Source: Candidatus Peribacteria bacterium | GTDB taxonomy: Bacteria > Patescibacteriota > Gracilibacteria > UBA1369 > UBA12463 | Direction: 5' to 3' | Length of the DNA: 35,516 bases | Assembly: GCA_943349045.1 (NCBI GenBank) | Contig: CALQZC010000007.1 | Location: 1-35,516, forward strand | Shown: piece by piece, positions 22,635-33,610 of the stretch | How the letters are laid out: each line of letters begins with the position of its first letter | Position numbering within the stretch: the stretch's first letter is position 1 | Program-made: the position numbers and the translations under genes | Notes under the pieces: generated by a model | Databases searched by the model: none | What the model saw: the letters and a program-made list of their open reading frames with translations, nothing else | What the model was told of the DNA's origin: nothing

Positions 22635-23588
22635 TTAGGAGACAAGGGACGGGATATTGCTGGCAACTCGAGTAAGTTCAAACATATACTGGAAACTTTT
22701 TCGTGCACGCACCGCTACCTCTTCAGGAATCTCGATGCGGAACCGCTCCTCAACGAGAGACTCATATATTGACTCGAGCGTCGTCTTTTTCATATCGTAA
22801 CACATATTGCAGACCGAGAGGAATTTCTTTTCCGGCATCGTTTTGATCATGCGCTGGGTCAGCCCACACTCAGTGATGACGATGAACTCCTGTCCGGGAC
22901 TCTGCTCCGCATACTTCATCATACCCGTCGTACTCGCCACCTCATCAGCAATCTGGAGAATGGCATCAGGGCACTCGGGATGCGCAATAACCTTCGCGTT
23001 CGGATGGTCAGCCTTTGCCCGCATGACCTGATCGACGGTAATTCGATGATGAATTGGACAGAATCCTTCCCAGGCGATGATCTCTTTTTCGGGAACTTGT
23101 TTCGCGACAAACTGCGCGAGATTTTTATCAGGAACAAAGAGAATTTTTTGAAAGGGAAGGGCACGCGTCACGGCAACGGCATTTGCCGAGGTACAGATCA
23201 CATCCGACTCAGCCTTCACCTCGGCAGAGGAGTTGATGTAACAAACGACTCCGGCACCAGGATGCAACACTCGAAACTCGCGCAGCTGCTCGGCCGTAAT
23301 CATATCTGCGAGCGCACAGCCCGCATCGTAGTTTGGGAGCAAAACTTTTTTATCTGGTAAAAGCAGCGCCGCACTTTCCGCCATGAAGTGCACGGCAGAA
23401 AACACAACGATATCAGCATCAGTCTTGGCAGCCTCCTCACAGAGCCCAAGTGAGTCACCCACATAGTCAGCCACATCATAAACCTCCGGTCTCAAATAAT
23501 TATGAACCAGAATAACGGCATTCTTATCCTTCTTTAAAGCGTGGATTTTCTCGATCAGTTCAATCTGGTGGAGGGTTTGGGTTGCCAC
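22635..23588 (-). CDS. nadA: Quinolinate synthase
   Basis: NadA condenses iminoaspartate with dihydroxyacetone phosphate to quinolinate using a [4Fe-4S] cluster. The 317-aa protein has the threefold NadA layout with cluster cysteines in VICTSANAV, WEGFCPIHH and CNMCYDMKKTT, plus LVHNYLRPEVYDVADYVGDSLGL, VHFMAESAALL and VIAHPECPDAI. The start is a GTG at 23588, since the nearby ATG is out of frame. No nadB or aspartate dehydrogenase gene is near, so the source of iminoaspartate is not visible. It lies between a small coiled-coil gene (12 bases upstream) and nadC. Confidence 0.97.
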   Translation of the reverse strand: MATQTLHQIELIEKIHALKKDKNAVILVHNYLRPEVYDVADYVGDSLGLCEEAAKTDADIVVFSAVHFMAESAALLLPDKKVLLPNYDAGCALADMITAEQLREFRVLHPGAGVVCYINSSAEVKAESDVICTSANAVAVTRALPFQKILFVPDKNLAQFVAKQVPEKEIIAWEGFCPIHHRITVDQVMRAKADHPNAKVIAHPECPDAILQIADEVASTTGMMKYAEQSPGQEFIVITECGLTQRMIKTMPEKKFLSVCNMCYDMKKTTLESIYESLVEERFRIEIPEEVAVRARKSFQYMFELTRVASNIPSLVS

Positions 23589-23600
23589 ATCCAGATCATA

Positions 23601-24068
23601 CTATACCGAAAGCTTATGTACAAACTGAAGCCAGAGGGTCTTCAGATACTCGAAAGTGACACCGGCAAGCTCAGCGAGAATATCTCGGAACTGTCGGATT
23701 TTGGCCACAATGGCATTAAGTTCATGAAAATGAGCAGGGTGGTGAGACTGTTTCTCAAGCTCAGCAAGTTCCTGCTGAAGGGTATTTTCGACTTGTCGCT
23801 TCATATAGCGCTCCGCCCGATCCTGTTCTTTTGGAAGGCGTGCGAGAAGTTCAGCTTTGCGCTCCTGGGGAGTCTTGGTCGTTGGAAGTTGTCGTGATTG
23901 AGTGCCAGCAGCACCACTCTGTTCCTTTGGGAGTTTGCCAATAACCTCATGCACATCAGAAGATACGCTCGTTTCTAGTCCTGCCTGCGTAGGCTCAGCA
24001 GAAAGAACTGGAGCATTTCCAGCTTCATTTTCAGGGGTAGAGTTGTGCAACTGCGTTGTATCAGCCAT
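23601..24068 (-). CDS. Hydrophilic coiled-coil protein, CPR-type, unknown function
   Basis: The protein (155 aa) has a disordered polar N-terminus (about 1-65, rich in Ser, Thr, Glu, Gln) and a C-terminal helical half: RLPKEQDRAERYMKRQVENT, LQQELAELEKQSHHPAHFHE, LNAIVAKIRQFRDILAEL, EYLKTLWLQFVHKLSV. Similar short proteins with a 'HP-HF/YH-LN-IV-KIR-LR-L-EL' helix and a 'LWL-FVH' ending are familiar from CPR genomes, but no function is known to me. An ATG at 24104 opens the same frame, but the promoter's -10 (24093-24098) lies inside that extension, so the ATG at 24068 is the start. It is the first gene of the nadA-nadC transcript. Confidence 0.75.
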   Translation of the reverse strand: MADTTQLHNSTPENEAGNAPVLSAEPTQAGLETSVSSDVHEVIGKLPKEQSGAAGTQSRQLPTTKTPQERKAELLARLPKEQDRAERYMKRQVENTLQQELAELEKQSHHPAHFHELNAIVAKIRQFRDILAELAGVTFEYLKTLWLQFVHKLSV

Positions 24069-24092
24069 AAAGGAGCATATGTATACGACGTA

Positions 24093-24121
24093 ACTATATA
24101 CCAAAAAGTCAACGTTGTCAA
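24093..24121 (-). promoter_or_regulatory. Strong promoter of the coiled-coil-nadA-nadC operon
   Basis: On the minus strand: perfect TTGACA (24116-24121), 17 bases, TATAGT (24093-24098). Start near 24086 leaves an 18-base leader to the ATG at 24068. It decides the start codon of the first gene. No operator is evident. Confidence 0.8.
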
Positions 24122-24181
24122 ATAGTTTGGCATATATCTAAAGCTCATTTATCATGCATGGGTACATAAAATCAACCCCAG

Positions 24182-26848
<2,667 letters not shown>

Positions 26849-26875
26849 CACGCCATGGCTAAAGCCGCTTATATA

Positions 26876-26884
26876 TGGTATAAT
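26876..26884 (+). promoter_or_regulatory. Extended -10 promoter of the TPR-like gene
   Basis: TGG-TATAAT about 35 bases before the ATG at 26920, with no clear -35. The predicted leader can form a small hairpin (GTAGG...CCTAC, 26887-26907). Confidence 0.55.
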
Positions 26885-26919
26885 GGTAGGATATATCAGA
26901 ACCTACAAGTACCACACCC

Positions 26920-27849
26920 ATGGCAGATATACAGGACGTTCTCAATCAGTACATCGACCGCGCACGCCTTCTTCTCACCGAAGGAAAAATCAAAGATGCC
27001 TATACACTCTGCATGAAGGTCGTTGAAACCGATCCGACACACAGCGGTGCGCTTGAACTTCGAAAAACAATCGAAGACAGTATTCAAAATTACAATCTTC
27101 ACACCATCGACGAAAAGCTCGAGCTCCTCAAACCACTCTGGGAAAAAGGTGAGTACGATAAACTCATCAAGGAACTCACCGAGCTCTACCGTTACGCGCC
27201 ACACTACGAGAAACTCGAAGAGGCCCTCGCACAGGCGCAAGCCATGTATCGAAACATCTATAACACGCAGTCAGAGACAAAAGTGACAGGATACCAGGAA
27301 AGCTTGGAGCAACTTTTCCAACAGAAAAAATATAAGGAGCTCATTGAGATGACCCAGAAAAACGCGCGACAGGCTTCGCAAGACCCTACAGTTCGTGACT
27401 TGCACGCAAAATATCGAAAAAAAATAATTTCCAGTAAACTTGCCGAAAAAAAATCTCTCTTTGAGAGTGAAAAGTACGAAGAAATCGTCAACTATCTCTA
27501 TCAGCTCCAGGACATAGATAGAAACTCAGAAGAGCTCGCCCAGCTCTTGCGTACCTATCGCGAGCGACTCCTCAGTTCACAGATCGACGATAAGCGGGAG
27601 TTCATTCTTCGTGCCAGTGAGAACGCAAAAAATCTCTATCAGTTAGGAAAATTCGAGAAGGCGATGGTCGTCGCCGAAGAAATTCTTCACATCGACCCAA
27701 AGAGCGGATTTGCGAAAAACATATGGAGGTCGGCGAAGAGCAAATTTGAGACGGCGATTCAAGACGAAACAGAAGATCAAATATCCTCGAACTTCACGAC
27801 CTTCACCGAAGAGGTGAAGGCAACACCTCAGAACTTTATTAAGCTTTAG
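26920..27849 (+). CDS. TPR-like helical repeat protein, 309 aa
   Basis: The whole protein is a chain of paired helices with TPR-like spacing: ARLLLTEGKIKDAYTLCMKVVETDPTHSG, PLWEKGEYDKLIKELTELYRYAP, LFQQKKYKELIEMTQKNA, LFESEKYEEIVNYLYQLQ and NLYQLGKFEKAMVVAEEILHIDPKSG. It has no signal peptide or membrane span. Such proteins act as scaffolds for protein contacts; the partner here is unknown. It has its own extended -10 promoter after valS. Its last 11 bases overlap the end of the convergent sigma-R4/HARE-HTH paralog B. Confidence 0.8.
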   Translation: MADIQDVLNQYIDRARLLLTEGKIKDAYTLCMKVVETDPTHSGALELRKTIEDSIQNYNLHTIDEKLELLKPLWEKGEYDKLIKELTELYRYAPHYEKLEEALAQAQAMYRNIYNTQSETKVTGYQESLEQLFQQKKYKELIEMTQKNARQASQDPTVRDLHAKYRKKIISSKLAEKKSLFESEKYEEIVNYLYQLQDIDRNSEELAQLLRTYRERLLSSQIDDKREFILRASENAKNLYQLGKFEKAMVVAEEILHIDPKSGFAKNIWRSAKSKFETAIQDETEDQISSNFTTFTEEVKATPQNFIKL

Positions 27850-28906
27850 CCAGCTTGTAGCGCTTTCGACCAGTACGAGTGAAGATATCGCTATTTTTCA
27901 GAGCGAGAAGAATCGTAATACGCTTGACCTGTCGACGCTCAAGTACCGACTTAACGATCTCCTCCTGTTCCATTTCACCATGCTGTCGAAGTATCGACTC
28001 GATAACATCCAGAACCGTGCCAGATTGGTAGCCCCACTCCTTGAGAGCGTAGATACCTCGACCGATCAATACGAAATCGCCACAGCGAATGAGTTCATTG
28101 TGAACCGCCTGCAAGTTGACACGCTTGGTATCGAAATGCATCTCAATAATTTTGTTGGCAATATCGACGAAGTGTAATGGCTTGCGAGCCTCGCGGAGAA
28201 TGAAGAAAATCTTATCTCGAAGTGTGCGCGGATGAATATGTCTCCAGCTGAAAAGGCCAAAGCCCTCAGGAAGGACCTTTATATTCTTATCAAGGTGTAA
28301 CGATGAATCAATAAACGCCGGTGAGACATTCGTCTTTGACTGGTAGAGACCGAAAACCTCACGGACAAAATCCTGTTTCGGAGCAACATCACTCTTTTCT
28401 TCAAGAAGACGAGTAGCGGTCGCACAAACCTCAACAATGGCATCATCAGAAATATGCTGGAGTCTGATGTAGGGATGGAGTTTGATAGTATTACCAACGA
28501 CGACATAGGCAGGATCAAGTTCGAAGGCGAGTGAAAGTGAATCAACATCGGCAGATCCACCATTCATAATACGCTGAATGAGTTCATTATAAAAAAGGTC
28601 CTGTTTCATCACGCCTCCATGCTCAATAATAATCTCGGTTGCGAGGGTAAAGAGAGAAGAAAGCGGAGTCGTGAAGACATTTCGTCGAAGTTTTTGAAGA
28701 GCGCTCTTTTCAATTTGACGAATTCGCTCTCGTGTGACCTTGAAGTGTTTGCCAATTTCCTCAAGTGTGGCCTTATTAGTGTGATCCAAATTGTAGCGTC
28801 GCTCAATAACGAGTCGCTCCTTAGGCGACAATAAGCGCAAAAGCTGGGATACAACCTCAGGAACCTTTGAGAAAACGTCAATGACTTGTTGTGATACAGT
28901 TGCCAT
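27839..28906 (-). CDS. Sigma-70 region 4 plus HARE-HTH regulator, paralog B
   Basis: The 355-aa protein has the same plan as the gene at 19734: region 4 (LSPKERLVIERRYNLD, ATLEEIGKHFKVTRERIRQIEKSALQKLRRN), a helical middle, then HARE-HTH (TLRDKIFFILREARKPLHFVDIANKII...FVLIGRGIYALKEWGY) and a last winged helix (LDVIESILRQHGEMEQEEIVK...). Identity with paralog A is high in the HARE part (AVHNELIR, GRGxYALKEWGY) and lower between. Region 2 is missing, so it is not a classical sigma factor. Its upstream region is very AT rich with TATAAT-like sequence. The winged-helix regulator with a degenerate receiver follows upstream on the same strand. Confidence 0.82.
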   Translation of the reverse strand: MATVSQQVIDVFSKVPEVVSQLLRLLSPKERLVIERRYNLDHTNKATLEEIGKHFKVTRERIRQIEKSALQKLRRNVFTTPLSSLFTLATEIIIEHGGVMKQDLFYNELIQRIMNGGSADVDSLSLAFELDPAYVVVGNTIKLHPYIRLQHISDDAIVEVCATATRLLEEKSDVAPKQDFVREVFGLYQSKTNVSPAFIDSSLHLDKNIKVLPEGFGLFSWRHIHPRTLRDKIFFILREARKPLHFVDIANKIIEMHFDTKRVNLQAVHNELIRCGDFVLIGRGIYALKEWGYQSGTVLDVIESILRQHGEMEQEEIVKSVLERRQVKRITILLALKNSDIFTRTGRKRYKLAKA

Positions 28907-28996
28907 AAGAATGAGTGAAGTTGTAAGACGTCGTGCATAAGAATTATAGAATAATTATAAAAGATGAAAAGGAATTGGTATTGTCTAATAATAAAA

Positions 28997-29659
28997 TTAT
29001 ATTATAGACTCAGTTGACCAAAGGTATCCCACACACGGTACCGTCTGTAAACGCTGAGCAGCATCACACAACTTCAATTTATTTCGCAAACGACTTACAT
29101 GAACATCAACCGTGTTTGTTGCAAGCGACGCATTGCGATCCCAGACATATTCAAGCAAATCTGACCGTGAAAGAATTCTTCCTTCATTCAAAAAGAAAAA
29201 TTGCATGAGCATAAACTCCTTATTTTTTAACGGAATAATAAACTGCTCCTTGATCAACAGCCGCTTATGGAGATCCAGGCGAATACTTCCCATGTGTAAC
29301 TCTCTCGGAAGAAGTTTGTCGCGCTTCTCAACGACCTTTTTTTGAATATGTAACGCAATCACCGCATATGAAAATGGTCGAAGAAAAACGAGATCCATCT
29401 GCGTAAAAGCCCCAGGGTAGATAGGGTCAAGAAGTACCATGACCGCTCCCGGTTTCACGCACGTCGCAATACTCATAAAGGCAATATCATCAGGACCAAG
29501 CTCTTGATGAAAAAGAAAAATATTCGAAGGAGTATAGAGATGCTTTTTATGTGAATGATCGGCAGGCGTCACCACATCAACCTTGATATTTTCATGCCGC
29601 AATCCTGCAATGAGCGAAACACACCGTGACGAATCTTTCGTGAAGAGAACAGCATGCAT
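28997..29659 (-). CDS. OmpR-type winged-helix regulator with degenerate receiver domain
   Basis: The C-terminal half (about 120-218) is a clear OmpR/PhoB winged helix: IPLKNKEFMLMQFFFLNEG, ILSRSDLLEYVWD and TNTVDVHVSRLRNKL. The N-terminal half has receiver-like size and strand order but lacks the phosphorylation site. The expected acidic pair after strand 1 reads KD (residues 8-9), the phospho-acceptor position reads H (IFLFHQELG, about residue 51), and the K-P near strand 5 is R-P (FLRPFSY, R94). Regulation by phosphorylation is therefore unlikely. A small ligand, dimerisation or abundance may set activity. No histidine kinase is adjacent. Upstream is TTGACT without a convincing -10. Confidence 0.8.
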   Translation of the reverse strand: MHAVLFTKDSSRCVSLIAGLRHENIKVDVVTPADHSHKKHLYTPSNIFLFHQELGPDDIAFMSIATCVKPGAVMVLLDPIYPGAFTQMDLVFLRPFSYAVIALHIQKKVVEKRDKLLPRELHMGSIRLDLHKRLLIKEQFIIPLKNKEFMLMQFFFLNEGRILSRSDLLEYVWDRNASLATNTVDVHVSRLRNKLKLCDAAQRLQTVPCVGYLWSTESII

Positions 29660-29818
29660 AATAATATGGGGTAAATAATATGATGAATCCCCATTCTGAG
29701 AAAAAATGAAAAGAAGTCAAACTCGTAGTATATGAAAAAACCGTGATTTATATGAGTGCACACCGTAAAAAATGCATTCAACAAAAGTGCCAGTTATTCC
29801 AGACAACAAACAAATAGA

Positions 29819-29847
29819 TTACAAAATAATAACAGATACGGCATAAT
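29819..29847 (+). promoter_or_regulatory. Promoter of the dtd-glyS operon
   Basis: TTACAA (29819-29824), 17 bases, CATAAT (29842-29847), ten bases before the dtd ATG, so the leader is only a few bases long. Confidence 0.55.
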
Positions 29848-29856
29848 GCGTGCACC

Positions 29857-30303
29857 ATGAAAATTCTCATACAGCGCGTCAAGAAAGCATCGGTCTCCGT
29901 CGACTCGGAAATCATCAGTTCGATCGAAACAGGCCTCCTAGTTTTTATGGGAGTTCAGCCATCAGACACCATCGCAGAGGCCGAGTATCTTGCAGAAAAA
30001 GTAGCGAACCTTCGACTCTTTCCGCGCGAAGAGCAGGAGTTTGACCTCTCCGTGATCGACGCCAAGGCATCACTTCTCATTGTCTCTCAGTTCACGCTGT
30101 ACGGCTCCTGCGAAAAGGGGAGACGTCCAGATTTCGCCAACGCTGCCCGCCCAGAACAGGCCGAACCGCTCTACGAGTCCTTCGTAAAACTCCTCAAAGC
30201 CAAAAATATCGCAGTAGAAACTGGAAAATTTGGGGCGCATATGGTAGTTTCCCTAGAGAACGACGGCCCCGCCACGTTCACTCTTGAAAAAAATCACTTA
30301 TAA
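29857..30303 (+). CDS. dtd: D-aminoacyl-tRNA deacylase
   Basis: DTD removes D-amino acids, and also glycine from mischarged tRNA-Ala, to proofread aminoacylation. The 148-aa protein has the canonical SQFTLYG (S77-T80) and the Gly-cisPro motif NDGPAT (135-140), with MKILIQRVKKASVSVD at the start and FPREEQEFDLSV in the middle. Length is standard. It stops ten bases before the glyS ATG, so the two are surely co-transcribed. That pairing makes sense because glycine is the main achiral substrate DTD must handle; this link is inference. Confidence 0.97.
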   Translation: MKILIQRVKKASVSVDSEIISSIETGLLVFMGVQPSDTIAEAEYLAEKVANLRLFPREEQEFDLSVIDAKASLLIVSQFTLYGSCEKGRRPDFANAARPEQAEPLYESFVKLLKAKNIAVETGKFGAHMVVSLENDGPATFTLEKNHL

Positions 30304-30313
30304 CATCTTAATT

Positions 30314-31720
30314 ATGGCAAAGCCACAAAACCCCGGTTCAGAAAAAATGGAAAAGATCGTATCGCTCTGTAAGCGACGCGGATTCATCTTTCCTGGAAGC
30401 GATATCTATGGCGGTCTCGCCAACTCATGGGACTACGGGCCACTCGGTGTCGAGCTCAAGAACAACATCAAAAAACTCTGGTGGAAAACCTTCGTCCAGG
30501 AACGTGATGATGTCGTCGGTCTCGATGCCGCCCTGATCATGAACCCAAAAGTCTGGCAGGCCTCCGGCCACGTCGCGAACTTCAACGATCCGCTCGTCGA
30601 AGACAAAAAAACCAACGAACGCTACCGTCTCGACCACCTCCTCGAAGAAAAGGGTGTGAACGTCTCCGGCATGTCATTTGACGATATGGTCGCCAAAGTC
30701 GCCGAACTCAATCTCAAATCCCCAAAGGGCAACGAGCTCACCGCGCCAAAACAGTTCAACATGATGTTCCAGACGCACCTCGGACCAACCGCAGACGCCG
30801 AGAACACGGTCTATCTGCGTCCAGAAACCGCACAGGGTATGTTCGTCGATTTCAAGACGATCCAGGAAACCAGCCGTCAAAGAATTCCATTCGGTATCGC
30901 TCAGATCGGCCCTGCCTTCCGAAACGAAATCACTCCAGGAAACTTCATCTTCCGAACTCGAGAATTCGAGCAGATGGAAATTGAGTTCTTCATTCATCCG
31001 AACGATTGGGAAAAATGGTTCGAGTACTGGCTCGATCAGCAGAAGGCATGGCTCAAGCAAATCGGCGCCAAAGATGAGGACCTCGTCTTCCACGAAATCC
31101 CCGATGCCGAACGCGCCCATTATTCCAAGCGATCCGTCGACACCGAGTACCAATTTCCATTCGGTCAAAAAGAACTCTACGGCCTCGCATACCGCACCGA
31201 CTTCGACCTGAAGGCCCACGCCACCGCCTCAAAACAAGATCTCCAGTACCGCGACCCGATCACGAATGAAGTCTTCATGCCACACTGCGTCGAACCAACC
31301 TGGGGTGTCAACCGCACCCTCCTGGTCGTCCTCTGCTCCGCCTTCGAAGAACTCGACGCCCGCTCCGGCGAAGAAGACGCCATCCACGAAAAGGAAGTCG
31401 TCCTCCGCCTCCCTCGCAAACTCGCCCCCATCAAAATGGCCGTCCTCCCACTCTCCAAAAAAGAACCTCTCGCCACCATCGGCCACGACATCGCCATGAA
31501 GTTAAAAAAGCACTGGATGTGCCAATACGACGAAACCGGCTCCATCGGCAAAAGATATCGAAGGCAGGATGAGATCGGCACACCATATTGTATCACCGTC
31601 GACTTCGACACCGTTGAAGATAAAAAAGTCACCGTTCGCGATCGAGACACCATGGCTCAGGAGCGGGTTGCGATTGATGAGTTGGTAGCGTGGTTTGGGG
31701 ATAAGGGGCTGACGATATAA
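30314..31720 (+). CDS. glyS: Glycyl-tRNA synthetase, dimeric (alpha2) type
   Basis: This is the single-chain class II GlyRS, as in Thermus, Gram-positives with glyQS and eukaryotes, not the alpha2beta2 type. The 468-aa protein shows KRRGFIFPGSDIYGGLANSWDYGPLG, the family insertion, RPETAQGMFVDFKTIQ, FGIAQIGPAFRNEITP (motif 2), FIFRTREFEQMEIEFF, VEPTWGVNRTLL (motif 3) and an anticodon-binding domain ending ERVAIDELVAWF. I start it at ATG 30314 (MAKPQNPGSEKMEKIVSLCK). An upstream in-frame ATG would overlap dtd. It is CTC- and GAC-rich, typical of the highly expressed genes of this genome. Confidence 0.97.
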   Translation: MAKPQNPGSEKMEKIVSLCKRRGFIFPGSDIYGGLANSWDYGPLGVELKNNIKKLWWKTFVQERDDVVGLDAALIMNPKVWQASGHVANFNDPLVEDKKTNERYRLDHLLEEKGVNVSGMSFDDMVAKVAELNLKSPKGNELTAPKQFNMMFQTHLGPTADAENTVYLRPETAQGMFVDFKTIQETSRQRIPFGIAQIGPAFRNEITPGNFIFRTREFEQMEIEFFIHPNDWEKWFEYWLDQQKAWLKQIGAKDEDLVFHEIPDAERAHYSKRSVDTEYQFPFGQKELYGLAYRTDFDLKAHATASKQDLQYRDPITNEVFMPHCVEPTWGVNRTLLVVLCSAFEELDARSGEEDAIHEKEVVLRLPRKLAPIKMAVLPLSKKEPLATIGHDIAMKLKKHWMCQYDETGSIGKRYRRQDEIGTPYCITVDFDTVEDKKVTVRDRDTMAQERVAIDELVAWFGDKGLTI

Positions 31721-31735
31721 AGCCTAATATCACAT

Positions 31736-31993
31736 ATGCCAAAACCGATTAAAAAAATCGTAGCCATCGGTGGTGGGAAAATCAGAACTGCTGGCACATT
31801 AGAAATTGATAAAGAAATAATTCGACTATCAGGAAAGAAGCACCCGAAATTGCTCTTTTTACCGACCGCAATGTCGGATAGTGAGAAGTATTGGCTTCAT
31901 GTTCAAAAATACTTTGGAGAAAAATTAGGATGTAAAACAGATGTGCTTTTTCTGATAAAAGAACGGCAAAATTTATTTCAAAAAAAAGCCTAA
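31736..31993 (+). pseudogene. Truncated S51 peptidase E-like gene (N-terminal part only)
   Basis: The 85-residue product (KKIVAIGGGKIRTAGTLEIDKEI, KHPKLLFLPTAMSDSEKYWLHVQKYFGEKLGCKTDVLFL) matches the first third of the S51 dipeptidase E/cyanophycinase-like family, which is normally 200 aa or more. The nucleophile-serine strand (typically a GGNT...GxSAG region) is missing. It ends in a stop at 31993, only 12 bases before the next gene, so the rest has been lost, not merely frameshifted. It is probably inactive. Confidence 0.65.
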
Positions 31994-32005
31994 ACTCATT
32001 TATAT

Positions 32006-33139
32006 ATGCGACAAAATGTTTTTGTTCTTGGTGCGACGGGAAAGGTGGGAAGGGAGCTGCTTGGCCAGATGGCAGAGAATGATGTTCCGGAGTTGAAGAG
32101 ACATCAAAATCCGACGGTGGTGATTGGCCTCGCAGATAGTAGACATTACGCGATCAATCAGGGCGGGTTTTCTCAGGAATTTCTTCGACAGTTTGCTGCG
32201 ACGAAACAGCGTGTAGGTGAAGTAATAGGCGCAATTGACCACTCATCAGAGGGGATTGCGGAACTTCCTCGTATTCTTCGTGAAACGGGGACTTGGTACG
32301 GAAAAGAACTTGTGTATGTCGATGCGACGAGTGAGCAGGAGCTGGCGCGTGATCTCCATCTTGATATTATAAGAAATACCGACTCAAAAATCGCTACAGC
32401 AAATAAAAATCCTGTGGGTCGATATGATCATGAAACATATAAAACACTTACCGCTAACCCAACTCGCTATCGCTATAGTGCCACGGCAATGGCCGGTCTT
32501 GGTGCGGTACCATGGCTGAGTGAGCGTCATATGATTGGTGATCGCGTGCATCGCATCGATGCTTCCCTTTCTGGTACGCTTGGATTTATCACGGACGCAA
32601 TGGCGAATGGTATGAAAATGTCCGAGGCAATACAAGCTGCCCGGGCAGCAGGGTATACCGAACCGGATTATCGGGATGATCTCAATGGAATCGATGTGGC
32701 GCGTAAATTAACCATTCTTGCTCGTGAGGCTGGATTTCCTGTTGAGTTCGCCGATATCCAGCTAGAGCCATTTTTACCCCGAGAGTATTTCGATATTTCC
32801 GATCCAGAGGAGTGCCTCGAGGAAATATCCGAGAAGCTCGATGTATCCATGCAGTCAGAAGTGGATGATGCCAAGCATTTTGGATTAACTCATCGATATC
32901 TTGCTTCGCTCGAGCATCTCGATGGTAAGCCAGTTTTGAAGGTCGGTATGCAGCGCGTTCCATTGAGTAGTGGTTTTGCGAGATTGCAGGGAACGGATAA
33001 TCGCATCCAGGTCGTGACGGATATGTATACGGACAAAAAGCCTTATCGCCTCGAGGGTCCAGGTGCCGGTTTAGATATTACCGCATCTGTTTTGCGCAGA
33101 GATCTGGTAAATTTACAGAGTCAGGTTGCGAGATTTTAA
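32006..33139 (+). CDS. Homoserine dehydrogenase, ThrA/MetL-like C-terminal type
   Basis: It reduces aspartate semialdehyde to homoserine in Thr/Met synthesis. The 377-aa protein has the NAD(P) loop GATGKVG (about 10-16), TANKNPVGRYDHETY, SATAMAGLGAVPWL, SLSGTLGFI, then GYTEPDYRDDLNGIDVARKL and RLEGPGAGLDITASVL at the end. These motifs follow the HSD half of bifunctional aspartokinase-HSD (ThrA/MetL) more closely than stand-alone bacterial HSD with an ACT tail. No aspartokinase domain precedes it. Leu CTT and Asp GAT are frequent, in contrast to CTC/GAC in glyS, which suggests transfer. No other Thr or Met pathway gene is in the window. Confidence 0.92.
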   Translation: MRQNVFVLGATGKVGRELLGQMAENDVPELKRHQNPTVVIGLADSRHYAINQGGFSQEFLRQFAATKQRVGEVIGAIDHSSEGIAELPRILRETGTWYGKELVYVDATSEQELARDLHLDIIRNTDSKIATANKNPVGRYDHETYKTLTANPTRYRYSATAMAGLGAVPWLSERHMIGDRVHRIDASLSGTLGFITDAMANGMKMSEAIQAARAAGYTEPDYRDDLNGIDVARKLTILAREAGFPVEFADIQLEPFLPREYFDISDPEECLEEISEKLDVSMQSEVDDAKHFGLTHRYLASLEHLDGKPVLKVGMQRVPLSSGFARLQGTDNRIQVVTDMYTDKKPYRLEGPGAGLDITASVLRRDLVNLQSQVARF

Positions 33140-33154
33140 TTTTTTTATGAACCC

Positions 33155-33592
33155 ATGCTTCACTCCACCAAACCCACAAATTTTTCACCGCGATTTGAAG
33201 TAGTAAGTTGCTTTTTTCTTTGTGATGACAGATTTCTGCTCCTCCATCGACAAGATGATGTAAAGCTTGAACCGAACAAGTGGGGACTCCCAGCAGGAAA
33301 GAAAGACAAAAAAGAAACTGAACTGGAGGCGATGATGCGAGAGATAGAGGAAGAGACGGGACTCAAACTTTCAAAACCAAAATTCAAACAGCATCACACG
33401 CTCTACGTTCGTTATCCAGAGTATGATTTCATCTACTATCCATTTCACGTAAACTTCTATGAAGAGCCGGAAATTACACTGAATCCAGCCGAACACAAAG
33501 CCTTCAGATGGGTAACGCCGAAGGAAGCGCTTAAGATGAAGCTGATTCGGGACATGGACGAGACGATAAAGGTATTTTTCAAAACCCTCTAA
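33155..33592 (+). CDS. NUDIX hydrolase
   Basis: The 145-aa protein contains a perfect Nudix box, G48-x5-E54-x7-R62-E-I-E-E-E-T-G-L70, which binds the metal and cuts nucleoside diphosphate-X compounds. VSCFFLCDDRFLLLHRQ and WGLPAGK precede it, and EHKAFRWVTPKEALKMKLIRDM follows. The substrate is not evident; sanitising oxidised nucleotides is one common role. It lies 15 bases after the homoserine dehydrogenase gene, in the same plus-strand run. Confidence 0.93.
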   Translation: MLHSTKPTNFSPRFEVVSCFFLCDDRFLLLHRQDDVKLEPNKWGLPAGKKDKKETELEAMMREIEEETGLKLSKPKFKQHHTLYVRYPEYDFIYYPFHVNFYEEPEITLNPAEHKAFRWVTPKEALKMKLIRDMDETIKVFFKTL

Positions 33593-33610
33593 GTAAGGTA
33601 CTCTACGCGC

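Noticed and set aside
24069-24104. ATG at 24104 as start of the coiled-coil gene
   Set aside because: The -10 box (24093-24098) falls within this extension, so it would not be transcribed.
24105-24181. T-box or other riboswitch upstream of valS
   Set aside because: The gap is only 77 bases with no T-box sequence, antiterminator or terminator pair. The same holds for aspS and glyS.
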